Shown: positions 26,224-35,102, numbered from the stretch's first letter. The stretch: 64,000 bases of DNA from Bacteroidetes bacterium 46-16 (GCA_001897835.1 MKUN01000034.1:1-64000); one strand, 5' to 3'. Numbers and translations: made by a program. The notes: generated by a model from the sequence alone, not told the origin.

Positions 26224-27177
26224 TTGATCGTAGTAAGACATCTTGGTAAGCACTATGGCGATACTCCTGCGGTAGATGACATCTCTTTTTCGGTAGCGGA
26301 AGGGGAGAAATTTATATTACTGGGTACCAGCGGCTGCGGCAAGACCACTACCTTAAAGATGCTCAACCGCCTGGTGGAGCCTTCGGCAGGTGAAATATCA
26401 GTAAACGGCAGGGATATAAAAAAGCAAAGTCCCGAAATGCTGCGCAGGGGCATTGGTTATGTGCTGCAGAACAATAGCCTCTTTCCGCACTATACCATCG
26501 GGGAGAACATAGCCATTGTGCCCCGCCTGCTGAATTGGGATAAACAAAAGATCAAAGAACGCTGCAGCGATCTGCTGGATAAATTACACCTGCCGCAAGA
26601 CTATTATCATTGGTACCCTGCACAGTTAAGTGGCGGCCAGCAGCAGCGGGTCAATATTGCCAGGGCCCTCGCTGCCGACCCGCCCATATTATTAATGGAT
26701 GAGCCTTTTGGCGCCCTCGACCCCGTTACCCGGCGCAGCATTATTAAAGAACTGCTGCTGCTTGATGAGTATAAAAGGAAGACCATTGTAATGGTGACCC
26801 ATGATATAGATGAGGCTTTTGAACTGGCTGATCGTATCTGCCTGATGGATAAGGGGAAAATACAGCAGTTGGGCAGCCCGACAGAGCTCTTGTTCCGCCC
26901 GGCGAACGAATTTGTACGTTCCTTTTTTTCGGGCCATTACCTGCAGGCAGCGCTTAAAACGCTTAAGCTGAAAGATATCTGGTATGGTTTTAATGAAGCC
27001 GCAAATGGGGAAGTACGGTTAAGCAGCAGCGCCAGTATATGGGAAGCTATGGAGTATATGAATAGCAACCGCCTGCAGGAATTAATTGCATGGAATGAGG
27101 ATACTAATGAAATAAAAAGCGTCAAGAGCAGCGAATTGCTTAGGCTCTTCAGCGACTATACAGGCAGGCCTATATGA
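26224..27177 (+). CDS. egtV: ABC transporter ATPase, EgtV/OpuCA-like
   Basis: ATP-binding subunit of an osmoprotectant/ergothioneine-type importer. Walker A GTSGCGKTT lies near 34-42, the Q loop follows, the signature is LSGGQQQRVNIA (about 138-149), Walker B is ILLMDEPFG, and the switch histidine is in VTHDIDEAF. A C-terminal extension (about 240-317) ends without a recognisable CBS pair. No ATG precedes Walker A in frame, so the TTG at 26224 is taken as the start; a stop codon lies 15 bases upstream. It overlaps the permease gene by ATGA (27174-27177). The naming rests on the neighbours, since OpuC-type ATPases look alike. Confidence 0.85.
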   Translation: MIVVRHLGKHYGDTPAVDDISFSVAEGEKFILLGTSGCGKTTTLKMLNRLVEPSAGEISVNGRDIKKQSPEMLRRGIGYVLQNNSLFPHYTIGENIAIVPRLLNWDKQKIKERCSDLLDKLHLPQDYYHWYPAQLSGGQQQRVNIARALAADPPILLMDEPFGALDPVTRRSIIKELLLLDEYKRKTIVMVTHDIDEAFELADRICLMDKGKIQQLGSPTELLFRPANEFVRSFFSGHYLQAALKTLKLKDIWYGFNEAANGEVRLSSSASIWEAMEYMNSNRLQELIAWNEDTNEIKSVKSSELLRLFSDYTGRPI

Positions 27178-28742
27178 ACGGACAACAAAGCCTTTGGGAT
27201 TTTATGGCTCAGCAGCACGATAAGCTGCTGCAGCAAACCCTTGCGCACATAGGTCTTACCTTTATTTCGCTGCTTATCGCGGTGCTGATAGGTTTGCCCC
27301 TGGGTGTTCTTATCGCAAAAAAGACCAGGCTGGCTGGCCTTGTATTGGGCCTGGCGGGTATCCTGCAAACCATACCCAGTATCGCCCTGCTCGGTTTTAT
27401 GATACCGGTTTTAGGTATTGGGGCAAAGCCGGCCATTGCAGCCCTCTTCCTGTATGCTTTACTTCCTATCATCCGCAATACTTATACCGGTATCACGGGT
27501 GTGGAGCCCTCAGTACGCGAAGCGGCATACGGTATGGGCATGAATGGCAGGCAGGTCTTGTTCAAAGTTGAATTGCCACTGGCTATGCCGGTGTTGCTGG
27601 CCGGTATCCGTACGGCAACGGTCATCAATGTGGGCGTGGCCACCCTTGCTGCCTATATTGCCGCCGGTGGCCTTGGTGAGTTTATTTTCGGGGGCATATC
27701 GCTCAATAATACCAATATGATACTGGCAGGGGCCATACCTGCGGCACTATTGGCCATCCTGTTCGATTTTCTCCTCTCGCGCCTGCAGCACATGAATATA
27801 AAAAGGAGCCGTATCGCTTTATTGTCTTTGCCCGTCTTGCTTGTTTTTCTTTCGTCCTTTTATCTTCTTCCTGCTGCATACCAAGGCAGGATGCTGGCAG
27901 GCTTTACGCCTGAGTTCATGGGGCGCAGCGATGGCTACCTTGGCTTGAAAGAAAAATACGGAATGCGCATCCGTACGGTGGTCATTAGTGATGCCGTGAT
28001 GTATAAAGCCGCTTTCGATAAGCGGCTCGATGTGATCAGCGGCTACAGTACCGATGGGCGGCTGAAGGCTTATGACCTGGTAACCTTGCAGGACGATAAG
28101 AATATTTTCCCGCCTTACCATGCGGCGCCCATCGTTCGTGAAGCCATATTGCAGCAATATCCTGAGCTGGAAGATGTGTTGAACATGCTTGCGGGCAGGA
28201 TCAGCGACTCGCTGATGACCGTGCTTAACTATCGCGCTGACTACCTGCATGAGACACCCGAAAAAATAGCCCGGGATTTTTTACGATCGCAGGGGCTTTG
28301 GAAAGAGCCGCGCAATGGTCATAAGGGAACGGTAAGAATAGGCTCTAAGATATTTGGCGAACAGTATATCCTTGGTGCTATGTACAGTATGCTGATCAGG
28401 GGCTATACCGATCTTGATGTGGAGACGAAGACCGGCCTGGGCGGCACGAAAATTTGTTTCGATGCCATGATCAATGACCAAATTGATATGTACCCGGAAT
28501 ATACAGGCACGGGTTTATTGGTATTGTTGCAACCCTCACAAGACACAGTGAATAAACTGCTAAGCGACAGGGATGCTGTATATAATTATGTGCAAAATAA
28601 TTTTACAAAACGCTATCGTATAAAGTGGTTAAAACCAATCGGTTTTAATAATGCCTATGCTTTAATGATGCGCAGGCACCAGGCTAATGCCCTGAACTTA
28701 AAAACTATATCGGATTTAAAGGCGTATATTGATAATGATTAG
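27174..28742 (+). CDS. egtU: Permease fused to substrate-binding domain, EgtU-like, permuted
   Basis: 522 residues. Residues 1-207 are a BetT/OpuC-type permease with five or so helices and the EAA loop (EPSVREAAYGMGMN, 111-124). A further helix (about 213-233) leads to an external binding domain. Its first part (about 241-375) contains AGFTPEFMGRSDGYLGL, GYSTDGRLKAYDL and LQDDKNIFPPYHAAP, which in OpuCC and EgtU form the second half of the domain. After a linker (376-386) comes the normally first half (387-519): RIGSKIFGEQYILG, IDMYPEYTGT and PIGFNNAYAL, ending ISDLKAYI. The order is thus reversed. It overlaps the ATPase gene and is three bases from egtB. The permease-binding fusion is the EgtU architecture; ligand is inferred from context. 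Confidence 0.85.
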   Translation: MNGQQSLWDFMAQQHDKLLQQTLAHIGLTFISLLIAVLIGLPLGVLIAKKTRLAGLVLGLAGILQTIPSIALLGFMIPVLGIGAKPAIAALFLYALLPIIRNTYTGITGVEPSVREAAYGMGMNGRQVLFKVELPLAMPVLLAGIRTATVINVGVATLAAYIAAGGLGEFIFGGISLNNTNMILAGAIPAALLAILFDFLLSRLQHMNIKRSRIALLSLPVLLVFLSSFYLLPAAYQGRMLAGFTPEFMGRSDGYLGLKEKYGMRIRTVVISDAVMYKAAFDKRLDVISGYSTDGRLKAYDLVTLQDDKNIFPPYHAAPIVREAILQQYPELEDVLNMLAGRISDSLMTVLNYRADYLHETPEKIARDFLRSQGLWKEPRNGHKGTVRIGSKIFGEQYILGAMYSMLIRGYTDLDVETKTGLGGTKICFDAMINDQIDMYPEYTGTGLLVLLQPSQDTVNKLLSDRDAVYNYVQNNFTKRYRIKWLKPIGFNNAYALMMRRHQANALNLKTISDLKAYIDND

Positions 28743-28745
28743 TGT

Positions 28746-29894
28746 ATGGGAATATTAGAAAAATACAAGGCAGTAAGACAGCAGACGGAAGACATCTGCA
28801 AGCCCTTACAGGTAGAGGATTATGTAGTGCAGCCCATAGTGGATGTGAGCCCGCCCAAATGGCACCTGGGCCATACCACCTGGTTCTTTGAGACCTTCGT
28901 GCTCAAGCCTAATGTAACCGGCTACATCGAGTTCAACCCCGATTACAATTTTGTATTCAATAGTTATTATGAGACTGTGGGTGCGCGCGTGGTGCGTACC
29001 GACAGGGGCAATCTCAGCAGGCCCGGGGTTGATGATGTGTACAGGTACAGAGCTTATGTGAATGAGGCTATGGAAGCATTCCTTGCTGGGGAGATAAGCG
29101 AAGAGCTGAATGCAATAGTGCTGATCGGCCTCAACCATGAGCAGCAGCACCAGGAGCTGCTTACTACCGATATCAAATATATATTGGGGCATAATCCCTT
29201 GCTGCCTGCCTATGATGATTCAACAACCATCGCTCCATATGAAGCGGTTGCCCCGGAGTGGATAGATATGCCTGCCGATATATACGAGATAGGCTATGCC
29301 GGTGACGAATTTTGCTTCGATAACGAATTGGGCAGGCATAAAGTGTACTTGCAGGATTATAACATTTGCTCAGCGCTTGTTACCAATAAAGAGTTCATGG
29401 AGTTCATGCAGGACGGCGGCTATAAAGACTTCCGCCATTGGCATTCCGAAGGCTGGGACTGGGTAAATAATAACAATGTGCAGGCGCCCATGTACTGGCA
29501 TCTTATGGATGGCCGCTGGCATCATTATACGATGCAGGGCCTCAAACCTGTCGATGTCAATGCACCACTGTGTCATGTCAGCTTCTATGAAGCTGCCGCC
29601 TTCGCTGCATGGAAGGGTATGAGGCTCCCAACCGAGTTTGAATGGGAGGCCGCTTCAGAACATTTTGAATGGGGTAGCCGCTGGGAGTGGACCGACAGTG
29701 CATACCTGCCATACCCGGGCTTTAGAAAAGCGGAAGGTGCAATAGGCGAATACAATGGCAAATTCATGGTCAGCCAGATGGTGCTGCGTGGCGCATCAGA
29801 GGTGACATCACAGGGCCACAGCCGCAATACTTACAGGAACTTTTTTCACCCGCAGCTTCGCTGGCAATACACCGGCATCAGGTTGGCGAAATAA
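28746..29894 (+). CDS. egtB: Ergothioneine sulfoxide synthase EgtB
   Basis: Non-haem iron enzyme joining trimethylhistidine with a thiol (cysteine or gamma-glutamylcysteine) and O2 to form the sulfoxide precursor of ergothioneine. 382 residues: DinB-like N-terminal domain with HLGHTTWFFE (40-49) and HEQQHQE (131-137), which supply the three iron-binding histidines, and a C-terminal FGE-sulfatase domain (about 175-382) with LPTEFEWEAA and the final RWQYTGIRLAK. It lacks a methyltransferase fusion, unlike OvoA. It starts three bases after egtU and precedes egtD by 13, so the four form one operon. Which thiol is used cannot be told; egtA, egtC and egtE are not here. Confidence 0.93.
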   Translation: MGILEKYKAVRQQTEDICKPLQVEDYVVQPIVDVSPPKWHLGHTTWFFETFVLKPNVTGYIEFNPDYNFVFNSYYETVGARVVRTDRGNLSRPGVDDVYRYRAYVNEAMEAFLAGEISEELNAIVLIGLNHEQQHQELLTTDIKYILGHNPLLPAYDDSTTIAPYEAVAPEWIDMPADIYEIGYAGDEFCFDNELGRHKVYLQDYNICSALVTNKEFMEFMQDGGYKDFRHWHSEGWDWVNNNNVQAPMYWHLMDGRWHHYTMQGLKPVDVNAPLCHVSFYEAAAFAAWKGMRLPTEFEWEAASEHFEWGSRWEWTDSAYLPYPGFRKAEGAIGEYNGKFMVSQMVLRGASEVTSQGHSRNTYRNFFHPQLRWQYTGIRLAK

Positions 29895-29907
29895 ATACTA
29901 CTACACC

Positions 29908-30849
29908 ATGAACAGGTTTTACAAAGATGTGGTAAGGGGGCTTAGTGCGGATGCGAAATATTTAGACTCGAAATACTTTTACGATAAGGAAGGCGATAAG
30001 CTCTTCACCGAAATAATGGCTTGCCCTGAGTATTATCCTACACGCTGTGAAATGGAAATATTCTCACAACAGTCAACTGCAATAAGCAGGTTGTTTAAGC
30101 AATATGGTGAGGAGCTGGAGCTGGTAGAGCTTGGGGCGGGCGATGCCACCAAATCCATACACCTGCTGCGCAGCCTGGTGGAAGACAGGGTCAATTTCAC
30201 CTATTACCCGATAGATATTTCGTCCAACGTCATTAAACAATTGGAGGATAAATTACCCCTGGCATTGCCGGGCCTGCAGGTGAAAGGCCTGAACGGGGAA
30301 TACTTCGAAATGCTGAAGCAATTGGGTAACACACCGGGTAAAAGGAAAGTCGTTTTATTCCTCGGCTCTAATATTGGTAATATACCATCGGATGGTGTAA
30401 ATGCTTTTTGTAAAGAATTGCGCAGGTATTTGAACAAAGGCGATCTTGCCTTCATTGGCTTCGACCTGAAGAAAGATCCGCGTACCATATTGGCGGCCTA
30501 CAATGATAAAGGGGGCATCACGCGGCGCTTTAACCTCAACCTGTTGCACAGGATAAATAACGAACTGGGCGCGGACTTCGACCTGTCCGGGTTTGAGCAT
30601 TATCCTGTTTACGATCCCGGCACGGGCACCTGTAAGAGCTACCTGGTGAGCCTGGCTGAACAGCGGGTATGTGTGGGCGATACAGAATGTTTTGACTTTA
30701 AAGAGGGTGAGCCTATTCACACAGAGATATCCCAGAAATATGCTGTAGCGCAGACCGACGAATTAGCGGCAGCTACAGGTTTCAAACCGGTAAAGCACCT
30801 GTTCGATAGCAGGCATTGGTTTTTGGATGCGGTTTGGGAATGTGTTTAG
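29908..30849 (+). CDS. egtD: L-histidine N-alpha-methyltransferase EgtD
   Basis: Transfers three methyl groups from SAM to the alpha-amino group of histidine to form hercynine. 313 residues of the DUF2260/EgtD family: KYFYDKEGDKLF and ACPEYYPTR near the N-terminus, SAM loop ELVELGAGDATKS (71-83), then VLFLGSNIGN and IGFDLKKDP, and the terminal FDSRHWFLDAVWE. All the landmarks are present. Last gene of the ergothioneine operon; its stop overlaps the convergent desaturase by four bases. Confidence 0.95.
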   Translation: MNRFYKDVVRGLSADAKYLDSKYFYDKEGDKLFTEIMACPEYYPTRCEMEIFSQQSTAISRLFKQYGEELELVELGAGDATKSIHLLRSLVEDRVNFTYYPIDISSNVIKQLEDKLPLALPGLQVKGLNGEYFEMLKQLGNTPGKRKVVLFLGSNIGNIPSDGVNAFCKELRRYLNKGDLAFIGFDLKKDPRTILAAYNDKGGITRRFNLNLLHRINNELGADFDLSGFEHYPVYDPGTGTCKSYLVSLAEQRVCVGDTECFDFKEGEPIHTEISQKYAVAQTDELAAATGFKPVKHLFDSRHWFLDAVWECV

Positions 30850-32009
30850 TACTCTGCTTCAACCAGTTCGGGAACTACTGCAGGGGTACTACTGATAACT
30901 GCAGGCACTGGCTCCTGTCCTAATATTTTCAGCATCTTGCCATGTTCTACCAGGGCGCCCAAAAAAGTAGGTACTACATTATAAGGCAGGCCATATTCCA
31001 GTACGGTCTCGCGTACTATAGGTGCTATCTTAGGATAGTGTATATGGCATATGTGCGGAAAGAGATGATGCTCTATCTGGTAATTCAGGCCACCCATGAA
31101 CCATGAAGTGATCTTGCTCTTGGGACAGAAATCGGTTGTGTTAAGTACCTGGTGTACGGCCCATGCATTTTCCATCTTGCGTTTATCATCAGGTTCAGCA
31201 TAGTCCGATGTTTCCATTACATGCGCGGGTTGAAAGATGCAGGCAAGCGAAAGGCCTGCTACCATTTGCATTGCTACAAAGCCCGCAAGCACCATATACC
31301 AGGCCATGCCCGAAAAGATCATGGGCAATACCAGCGCATAAGCGAAATACACGAGCTTTACCATGGTCAGCTGCCTCATGGCCTTGCCAAAGGTCATTTT
31401 TTGATTGCGCAGCAAACCTTGTTCTTCGTAGCGCATTACCTGGCGGAAATCTTTTACCGTAACCCAAAACAAATTCATAAGCGGGTACAGCAGCCATGCG
31501 TAAATATGCTGGTAACGGTGAAACTTGCGATATTCTTTTTGCGGCGACATGCGGATCAGTATACCCGAATCAATATCTTCATCAAGTCCCTGCAGGTTAG
31601 TATAAGTATGGTGCAGTACATTATGCTGTATACGCCAGTTAAGCGCATAACCACCGAGCATGTTAAGCACATTGCCCAGTAACGTGTTCAATCTTTTGTT
31701 CGTGGAATAAGAGCCGTGGTTCGAATCGTGCATGATGCCTGTGCCGATACCTACTATACCCACACCCATCAGCACCCACAGGCCCATGAACAACCATGTA
31801 TTAACTGATCCGACACCCGTAACGATAAGCAGGTACGGAACGATGTAGAGCGAAAGCATGGCCACCGTCTTTAAACGCATCGCAGTATTGGCATGCTCCG
31901 TAATATTGTTCGTCCGGAAATATTCCTGTACACGGTATTTCACAGCATCATAAAAGCTGTCTTCTCCTTTTGGGGCAAACTTCACATAATTCTTTTTCGC
32001 AGTACTCAT
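30846..32009 (-). CDS. Front-end fatty acid desaturase
   Basis: Membrane di-iron acyl desaturase of 387 residues. The three histidine boxes are HDSNH (94-98), HNVLHH (129-134) and QIEHH near residue 317; the glutamine in place of the first histidine of the third box is typical of front-end (delta-5/6-type) desaturases, though there is no cytochrome b5 domain. Four to five membrane helices separate the boxes. The substrate is presumably phospholipid- or CoA-bound acyl chains in the inner membrane. Regulation not evident. Confidence 0.9.
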   Translation of the reverse strand: MSTAKKNYVKFAPKGEDSFYDAVKYRVQEYFRTNNITEHANTAMRLKTVAMLSLYIVPYLLIVTGVGSVNTWLFMGLWVLMGVGIVGIGTGIMHDSNHGSYSTNKRLNTLLGNVLNMLGGYALNWRIQHNVLHHTYTNLQGLDEDIDSGILIRMSPQKEYRKFHRYQHIYAWLLYPLMNLFWVTVKDFRQVMRYEEQGLLRNQKMTFGKAMRQLTMVKLVYFAYALVLPMIFSGMAWYMVLAGFVAMQMVAGLSLACIFQPAHVMETSDYAEPDDKRKMENAWAVHQVLNTTDFCPKSKITSWFMGGLNYQIEHHLFPHICHIHYPKIAPIVRETVLEYGLPYNVVPTFLGALVEHGKMLKILGQEPVPAVISSTPAVVPELVEAEY

Positions 32010-32214
32010 TACACTTTTATGATTTAATGATTTACAAAAATTCGGCAGCGTGGTGAAAATAAGAATTTTTTCTTACGGTGGGAATATACTTTGGCAAAGT
32101 AATGAATAAAAGCTGGCATTCATAACTTTTTGCTTATAATCCTAACAAATTTATAACTAATTACTTACGTAGTGCCTAGTCATTGGCCTATGTTGCAGGC
32201 CAATGGCATTTGAC

Positions 32215-33435
32215 CTAATTGTCCACCCTTATTTTCCTTGATATACTGCTATGCCCGTCGTTCATATTGATAACGTACATCCCGGCTGGTATATTGCCCA
32301 GGTCCAGCGTTATGATATCGCTGTTGCTGTACTTATGGTTCATGAGCAGTCGCCCCTGCATGTCCAGCAGGCTTACCTGCAGGTCTTTGTTCAGCGCCTT
32401 GCCGGTGTTGATGAATACCTGTCCCCGCGCAGGGTTGGGATACACCTGCACGTCGCTGAGTGCGGATAACGAGGCCGCCTGCAAAGCGATGATGGGCATT
32501 GTGTATACATAATGTACCACACCCGTAGTGTCGAAGCGCACATTGGCGATCGCATAAAAATCATTAAAGCTCACCGTCGTTACCGGTTTCAGTACCCCTG
32601 TACCTGTATAGGGAAGATCATCGCTTTTTGAGAACCAGTAGATACCTGTAGGGTCCGATTGCCATACCCCGTTCTCCATGGTACCGCAAAGCAGTGTCGT
32701 ACCCGCATTGCAGAGGCTGAGTGTATTGTATTGTATCGTAGCTGTCCACTGTTGCGGGTTGCCGGTACCTTTATACACCCCCATATTTGTGGCCACGTAT
32801 ACGGTATCGTTAAAGACCACCACATCGTTTACTGTACTGCCTATCGTTGTCACGTAGTACCAGTTCGCGCCATTATCCGTTGAGTATTGCAGCCCGTTCA
32901 GGCTGCTTGCGTAGGCCACACCATTATGTACCGCGAAGCCATAACCATCAGGCTGCTGGTATCCGCTCGATGACCATGTTTTGCCCGTGTCAGTGGTCTT
33001 CAGTACATCATTACCGAAATTCGTTATGTTATTTGGGTCCCATACATAAAGTGTATTGCCGTCTACAGATAATCGGGCATCTGCACTTACCCCGTACAGC
33101 GGGTAGCTCAGTGCTGTCGAGTCCCACGTCACCCCGTCATCGCTGCTCTTATAGATCGCAGAATCGCTTACGCCAAAGAGCATACCGTAGGCCCTTGCAA
33201 AATGGTATATCTTATGCACGCTGGGCGATGCCATAAAGGCTGTGGAAACCGTATGCGTATAATAGGGCGTACCGCCCAGTATCATATTGGGCCCGTAGCC
33301 TATAATGTCGGTAACATCATAAAGTATGGGCAGGCTGTTGTATTGCTGGGTCCAGTAGGCCTGCGCGTTGCTGCGCATGGCTGAGCAAAGAGCAGTCGCA
33401 AATAATAGTATGGCTAAAGCGTAATTTTTTTTCAT
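32215..33435 (-). CDS. T9SS-exported beta-propeller-like protein
   Basis: 406 residues with a signal peptide (about 1-24, ending SNA|Q). The body (about 25-320) has repeats with D-x-G-x-T-W turns (SSDDGVTWDS, TTDTGKTWSS, STDNGANWYY), i.e. BNR/YCF48-like propeller blades. The last 80 residues form a type A T9SS sorting domain (VQVYPNPARGQ then IPAGMYVI). Exported to the surface or released; no enzymatic residues seen. Single gene. Confidence 0.83.
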   Translation of the reverse strand: MKKNYALAILLFATALCSAMRSNAQAYWTQQYNSLPILYDVTDIIGYGPNMILGGTPYYTHTVSTAFMASPSVHKIYHFARAYGMLFGVSDSAIYKSSDDGVTWDSTALSYPLYGVSADARLSVDGNTLYVWDPNNITNFGNDVLKTTDTGKTWSSSGYQQPDGYGFAVHNGVAYASSLNGLQYSTDNGANWYYVTTIGSTVNDVVVFNDTVYVATNMGVYKGTGNPQQWTATIQYNTLSLCNAGTTLLCGTMENGVWQSDPTGIYWFSKSDDLPYTGTGVLKPVTTVSFNDFYAIANVRFDTTGVVHYVYTMPIIALQAASLSALSDVQVYPNPARGQVFINTGKALNKDLQVSLLDMQGRLLMNHKYSNSDIITLDLGNIPAGMYVINMNDGHSSISRKIRVDN

Positions 33436-33490
33436 GTTCTATGTCTGATGCAAGCTGTAATTTATTAAATAATGTGCATACCCCGCTATA

Positions 33491-33970
33491 TCAGAAGCCT
33501 TTAGTGAAATCTGCACGGGAGTATGTGCCCGGTGCAGCATGGTCACCTTCCTCAAAGTCAAAGCGCACATAGCGTATGCCGGTCATTTCGGTAAGTGTGT
33601 AAGTGGCAATAGCCATGTATTGCGTGGCCCCGGTTGTGCCCATCTGCTGCGTAAGCACAGTGGGTTGCGGTATGCTTACATACATCGTATCCCGCGATGT
33701 TTTTACCAGTTGCAGTTGTATATCCGGCCATGTGCTGTTCAGTATGGTCACCAGTGTGGGTGCCGATGTTTCTTCTTTGTTCGGTTCCCGCAGTTTTTTC
33801 ATGTTTATCGCCCCTGATGCAGAGTCATATTCGTAGCTCCATACAGGCGTTATATCGTAGGCCACGCCCGGCAGTTCTGTGCTGTCTTCGTTACCCGTTT
33901 CTTTGCTGCTGTCGTTACCGGTACAAGCAGCTAAAAAGATCAGTCCTGCTACAAAAAAATATTTTCTCAT
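33491..33970 (-). CDS. Lipoprotein of unknown function
   Basis: 159 residues from the ATG at 33970, which directly precedes a lipoprotein signal (MRKYFFVAGLIFLAAC, cysteine at 16); a longer start would put seven hydrophobic residues before it. After an acidic linker (NDSSKETGNEDS) the domain is beta-rich with TLVTILNSTWPDIQLQLV, YMAIATYTLTEM and a C-terminal DFEEGDH-type turn. No family known to me. Single gene. Confidence 0.7.
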   Translation of the reverse strand: MRKYFFVAGLIFLAACTGNDSSKETGNEDSTELPGVAYDITPVWSYEYDSASGAINMKKLREPNKEETSAPTLVTILNSTWPDIQLQLVKTSRDTMYVSIPQPTVLTQQMGTTGATQYMAIATYTLTEMTGIRYVRFDFEEGDHAAPGTYSRADFTKGF

Positions 33971-34043
33971 GTGTATCACTAAGTTAAGCAATCACAGGCT
34001 ACCAATGGCATAATATTTAGGCTTTATAGAGAAAAAGAAGATT

Positions 34044-34145
34044 ATGTTTTTCACCGTATTTGCAGTAGCGTTTTTAGCCATCATGTTCGTGTTGTACCTC
34101 ATTTTCTTTCACAATAAGAAAAGGAATGGTAAGCCTACGCGCTAG
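34044..34145 (+). CDS. 33-residue single-helix membrane peptide
   Basis: An ATG at 34044 opens a 33-codon frame ending at TAG (34143-34145). The product begins MFFTVFAVAFLAIMFV, continues as one hydrophobic helix to about residue 22 and ends with a basic, polar tail (HNKKRNGKPTR), as in genuine small membrane proteins. A purine-rich AAAAAGAAG lies just before the start. It diverges from the lipoprotein gene. Coding is inferred from composition and initiation context only; a longer reading is impossible. Confidence 0.5.
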   Translation: MFFTVFAVAFLAIMFVLYLIFFHNKKRNGKPTR

Positions 34146-34166
34146 GCATTCAGCCATATAAAAAGA

Positions 34167-34194
34167 AAAAGCCAGAACTTTTGTCCTGGCTTTT
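34167..34194 (-). terminator. Terminator of tRNA-Glu
   Basis: AAAAGCCAG (34167-34175) pairs with CTGGCTTTT (34186-34194) over a ten-base loop, immediately past the 3' end of tRNA-Glu. On the minus strand the stem is followed by a further T-rich stretch (TCTTTTT). It may also stop plus-strand reading from the 33-residue peptide gene. Confidence 0.75.
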
Positions 34195-34196
34195 CG

Positions 34197-34268
34197 TAGC
34201 ACGTACGGGAGTCGAACCCGTCATTCCTCCGTGAAAGGGAGGCGTCTTAGCCGATTGACCAACGCGCC
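34197..34268 (-). tRNA. tRNA-Glu (TTC)
   Basis: 72-base cloverleaf read on the minus strand. Acceptor GGCGCGT pairs with ACGTGCT (G-T pairs at 1 and 4), discriminator A at 34197. The anticodon stem CCTCC/GGAGG frames the loop CTTTCAC with anticodon TTC, and the T arm has GGTTCGACTCC. The CCA end is not encoded. Confidence 0.95.
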
Positions 34269-34288
34269 ATCTCTTGTTTTTGGGATTG

Positions 34289-34318
34289 CAAAGATACAAT
34301 GCCTTTTGGTTACTGCAA
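34289..34318 (-). promoter_or_regulatory. Bacteroidota-type promoter of tRNA-Glu
   Basis: On the minus strand a TTG (34318-34316) is followed after 19 bases by TATCTTTG (34296-34289), which matches the phylum's TAnnTTTG -7 element exactly and lies 20 bases before the tRNA 5' end. Confidence 0.82.
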
Positions 34319-34334
34319 AATTTTACAACAAAAA

Positions 34335-35102
34335 TTACGAGGCCATCATGGCATTTATGATCCCAAGGAAATCTTCCGCCTTCAGTGAGGCCCCGCCTAT
34401 CAGGCCGCCATCCACATCCGGGCAGGCAAATAGCTCGGCCGCATTCGATGGTTTGGCACTGCCGCCGTATAGTATGGTCATATTATCGGCCAGCACCGGG
34501 TTATATTGGCTGGCGATCACATGGCGTATATACGCATGCATTTCCTGTGCCTGTGCAGCGCTGGCCGTGCGGCCTGTGCCTATGGCCCATATGGGCTCGT
34601 AGGCGATCACTATCCGCTGCATCAGCAGGTCGCCAAGGTGAAAGAGTGCCGATTTTAATTGTTTTCCCACCCACTCGTTCTGTGCGTTCGAGTCGCGTAT
34701 CTCCAGCGATTCCCCGCAGCAGAAGATCACCTTCATATCTGTGGCCAGGGCCTGCTCCACCTTGCGGGCCAGCAGGGCATCGTCTTCATTAAAGTATTCC
34801 CTGCGCTCCGAGTGGCCTATGATCACGTAATGTGTCCCGGTGCTTTGCAGCATCTGTGCCGATACCTCGCCGGTATAAGCCCCCGATGCCTCTGATGAAC
34901 AGTTCTGCGCCCCCAGGTATATATGCTCGTACTCGTCCAGTTGTGCAGCCGTTTGGCTTAGGTGCACAAAGGGGGGGCATATCACCACCTCTTTGCTTTC
35001 GTTCAGTGCGGGCAGGCCGGCCAGTATCCCTTCCACCAGGTTTTTGCCTTCGCTAAGGGTCTGGTTCATCTTCCAGTTACCGGCTACTATTTTCTTTCTC
35101 AT
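34335..35102 (-). CDS. tpiA: Triosephosphate isomerase
   Basis: Interconverts dihydroxyacetone phosphate and glyceraldehyde 3-phosphate. 255 residues from the ATG at 35102; upstream reading adds a leader of low-complexity residues that homologues lack. Landmarks: AGNWKMN with the catalytic lysine (K11 or so), the electrophilic histidine in IIGHSERRE, the catalytic glutamate in AYEPIWAIGTG, and GGSAKPSNA near the end. It is seven bases behind the GlmU-like gene and co-transcribed with it. Confidence 0.97.
   Translation of the reverse strand: MRKKIVAGNWKMNQTLSEGKNLVEGILAGLPALNESKEVVICPPFVHLSQTAAQLDEYEHIYLGAQNCSSEASGAYTGEVSAQMLQSTGTHYVIIGHSERREYFNEDDALLARKVEQALATDMKVIFCCGESLEIRDSNAQNEWVGKQLKSALFHLGDLLMQRIVIAYEPIWAIGTGRTASAAQAQEMHAYIRHVIASQYNPVLADNMTILYGGSAKPSNAAELFACPDVDGGLIGGASLKAEDFLGIINAMMAS

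Noticed and set aside
28746-30849. Ovothiol synthase OvoA
   Set aside because: OvoA carries the methyltransferase fused to the sulfoxide synthase; here the two are separate and the methyltransferase is of the EgtD family.
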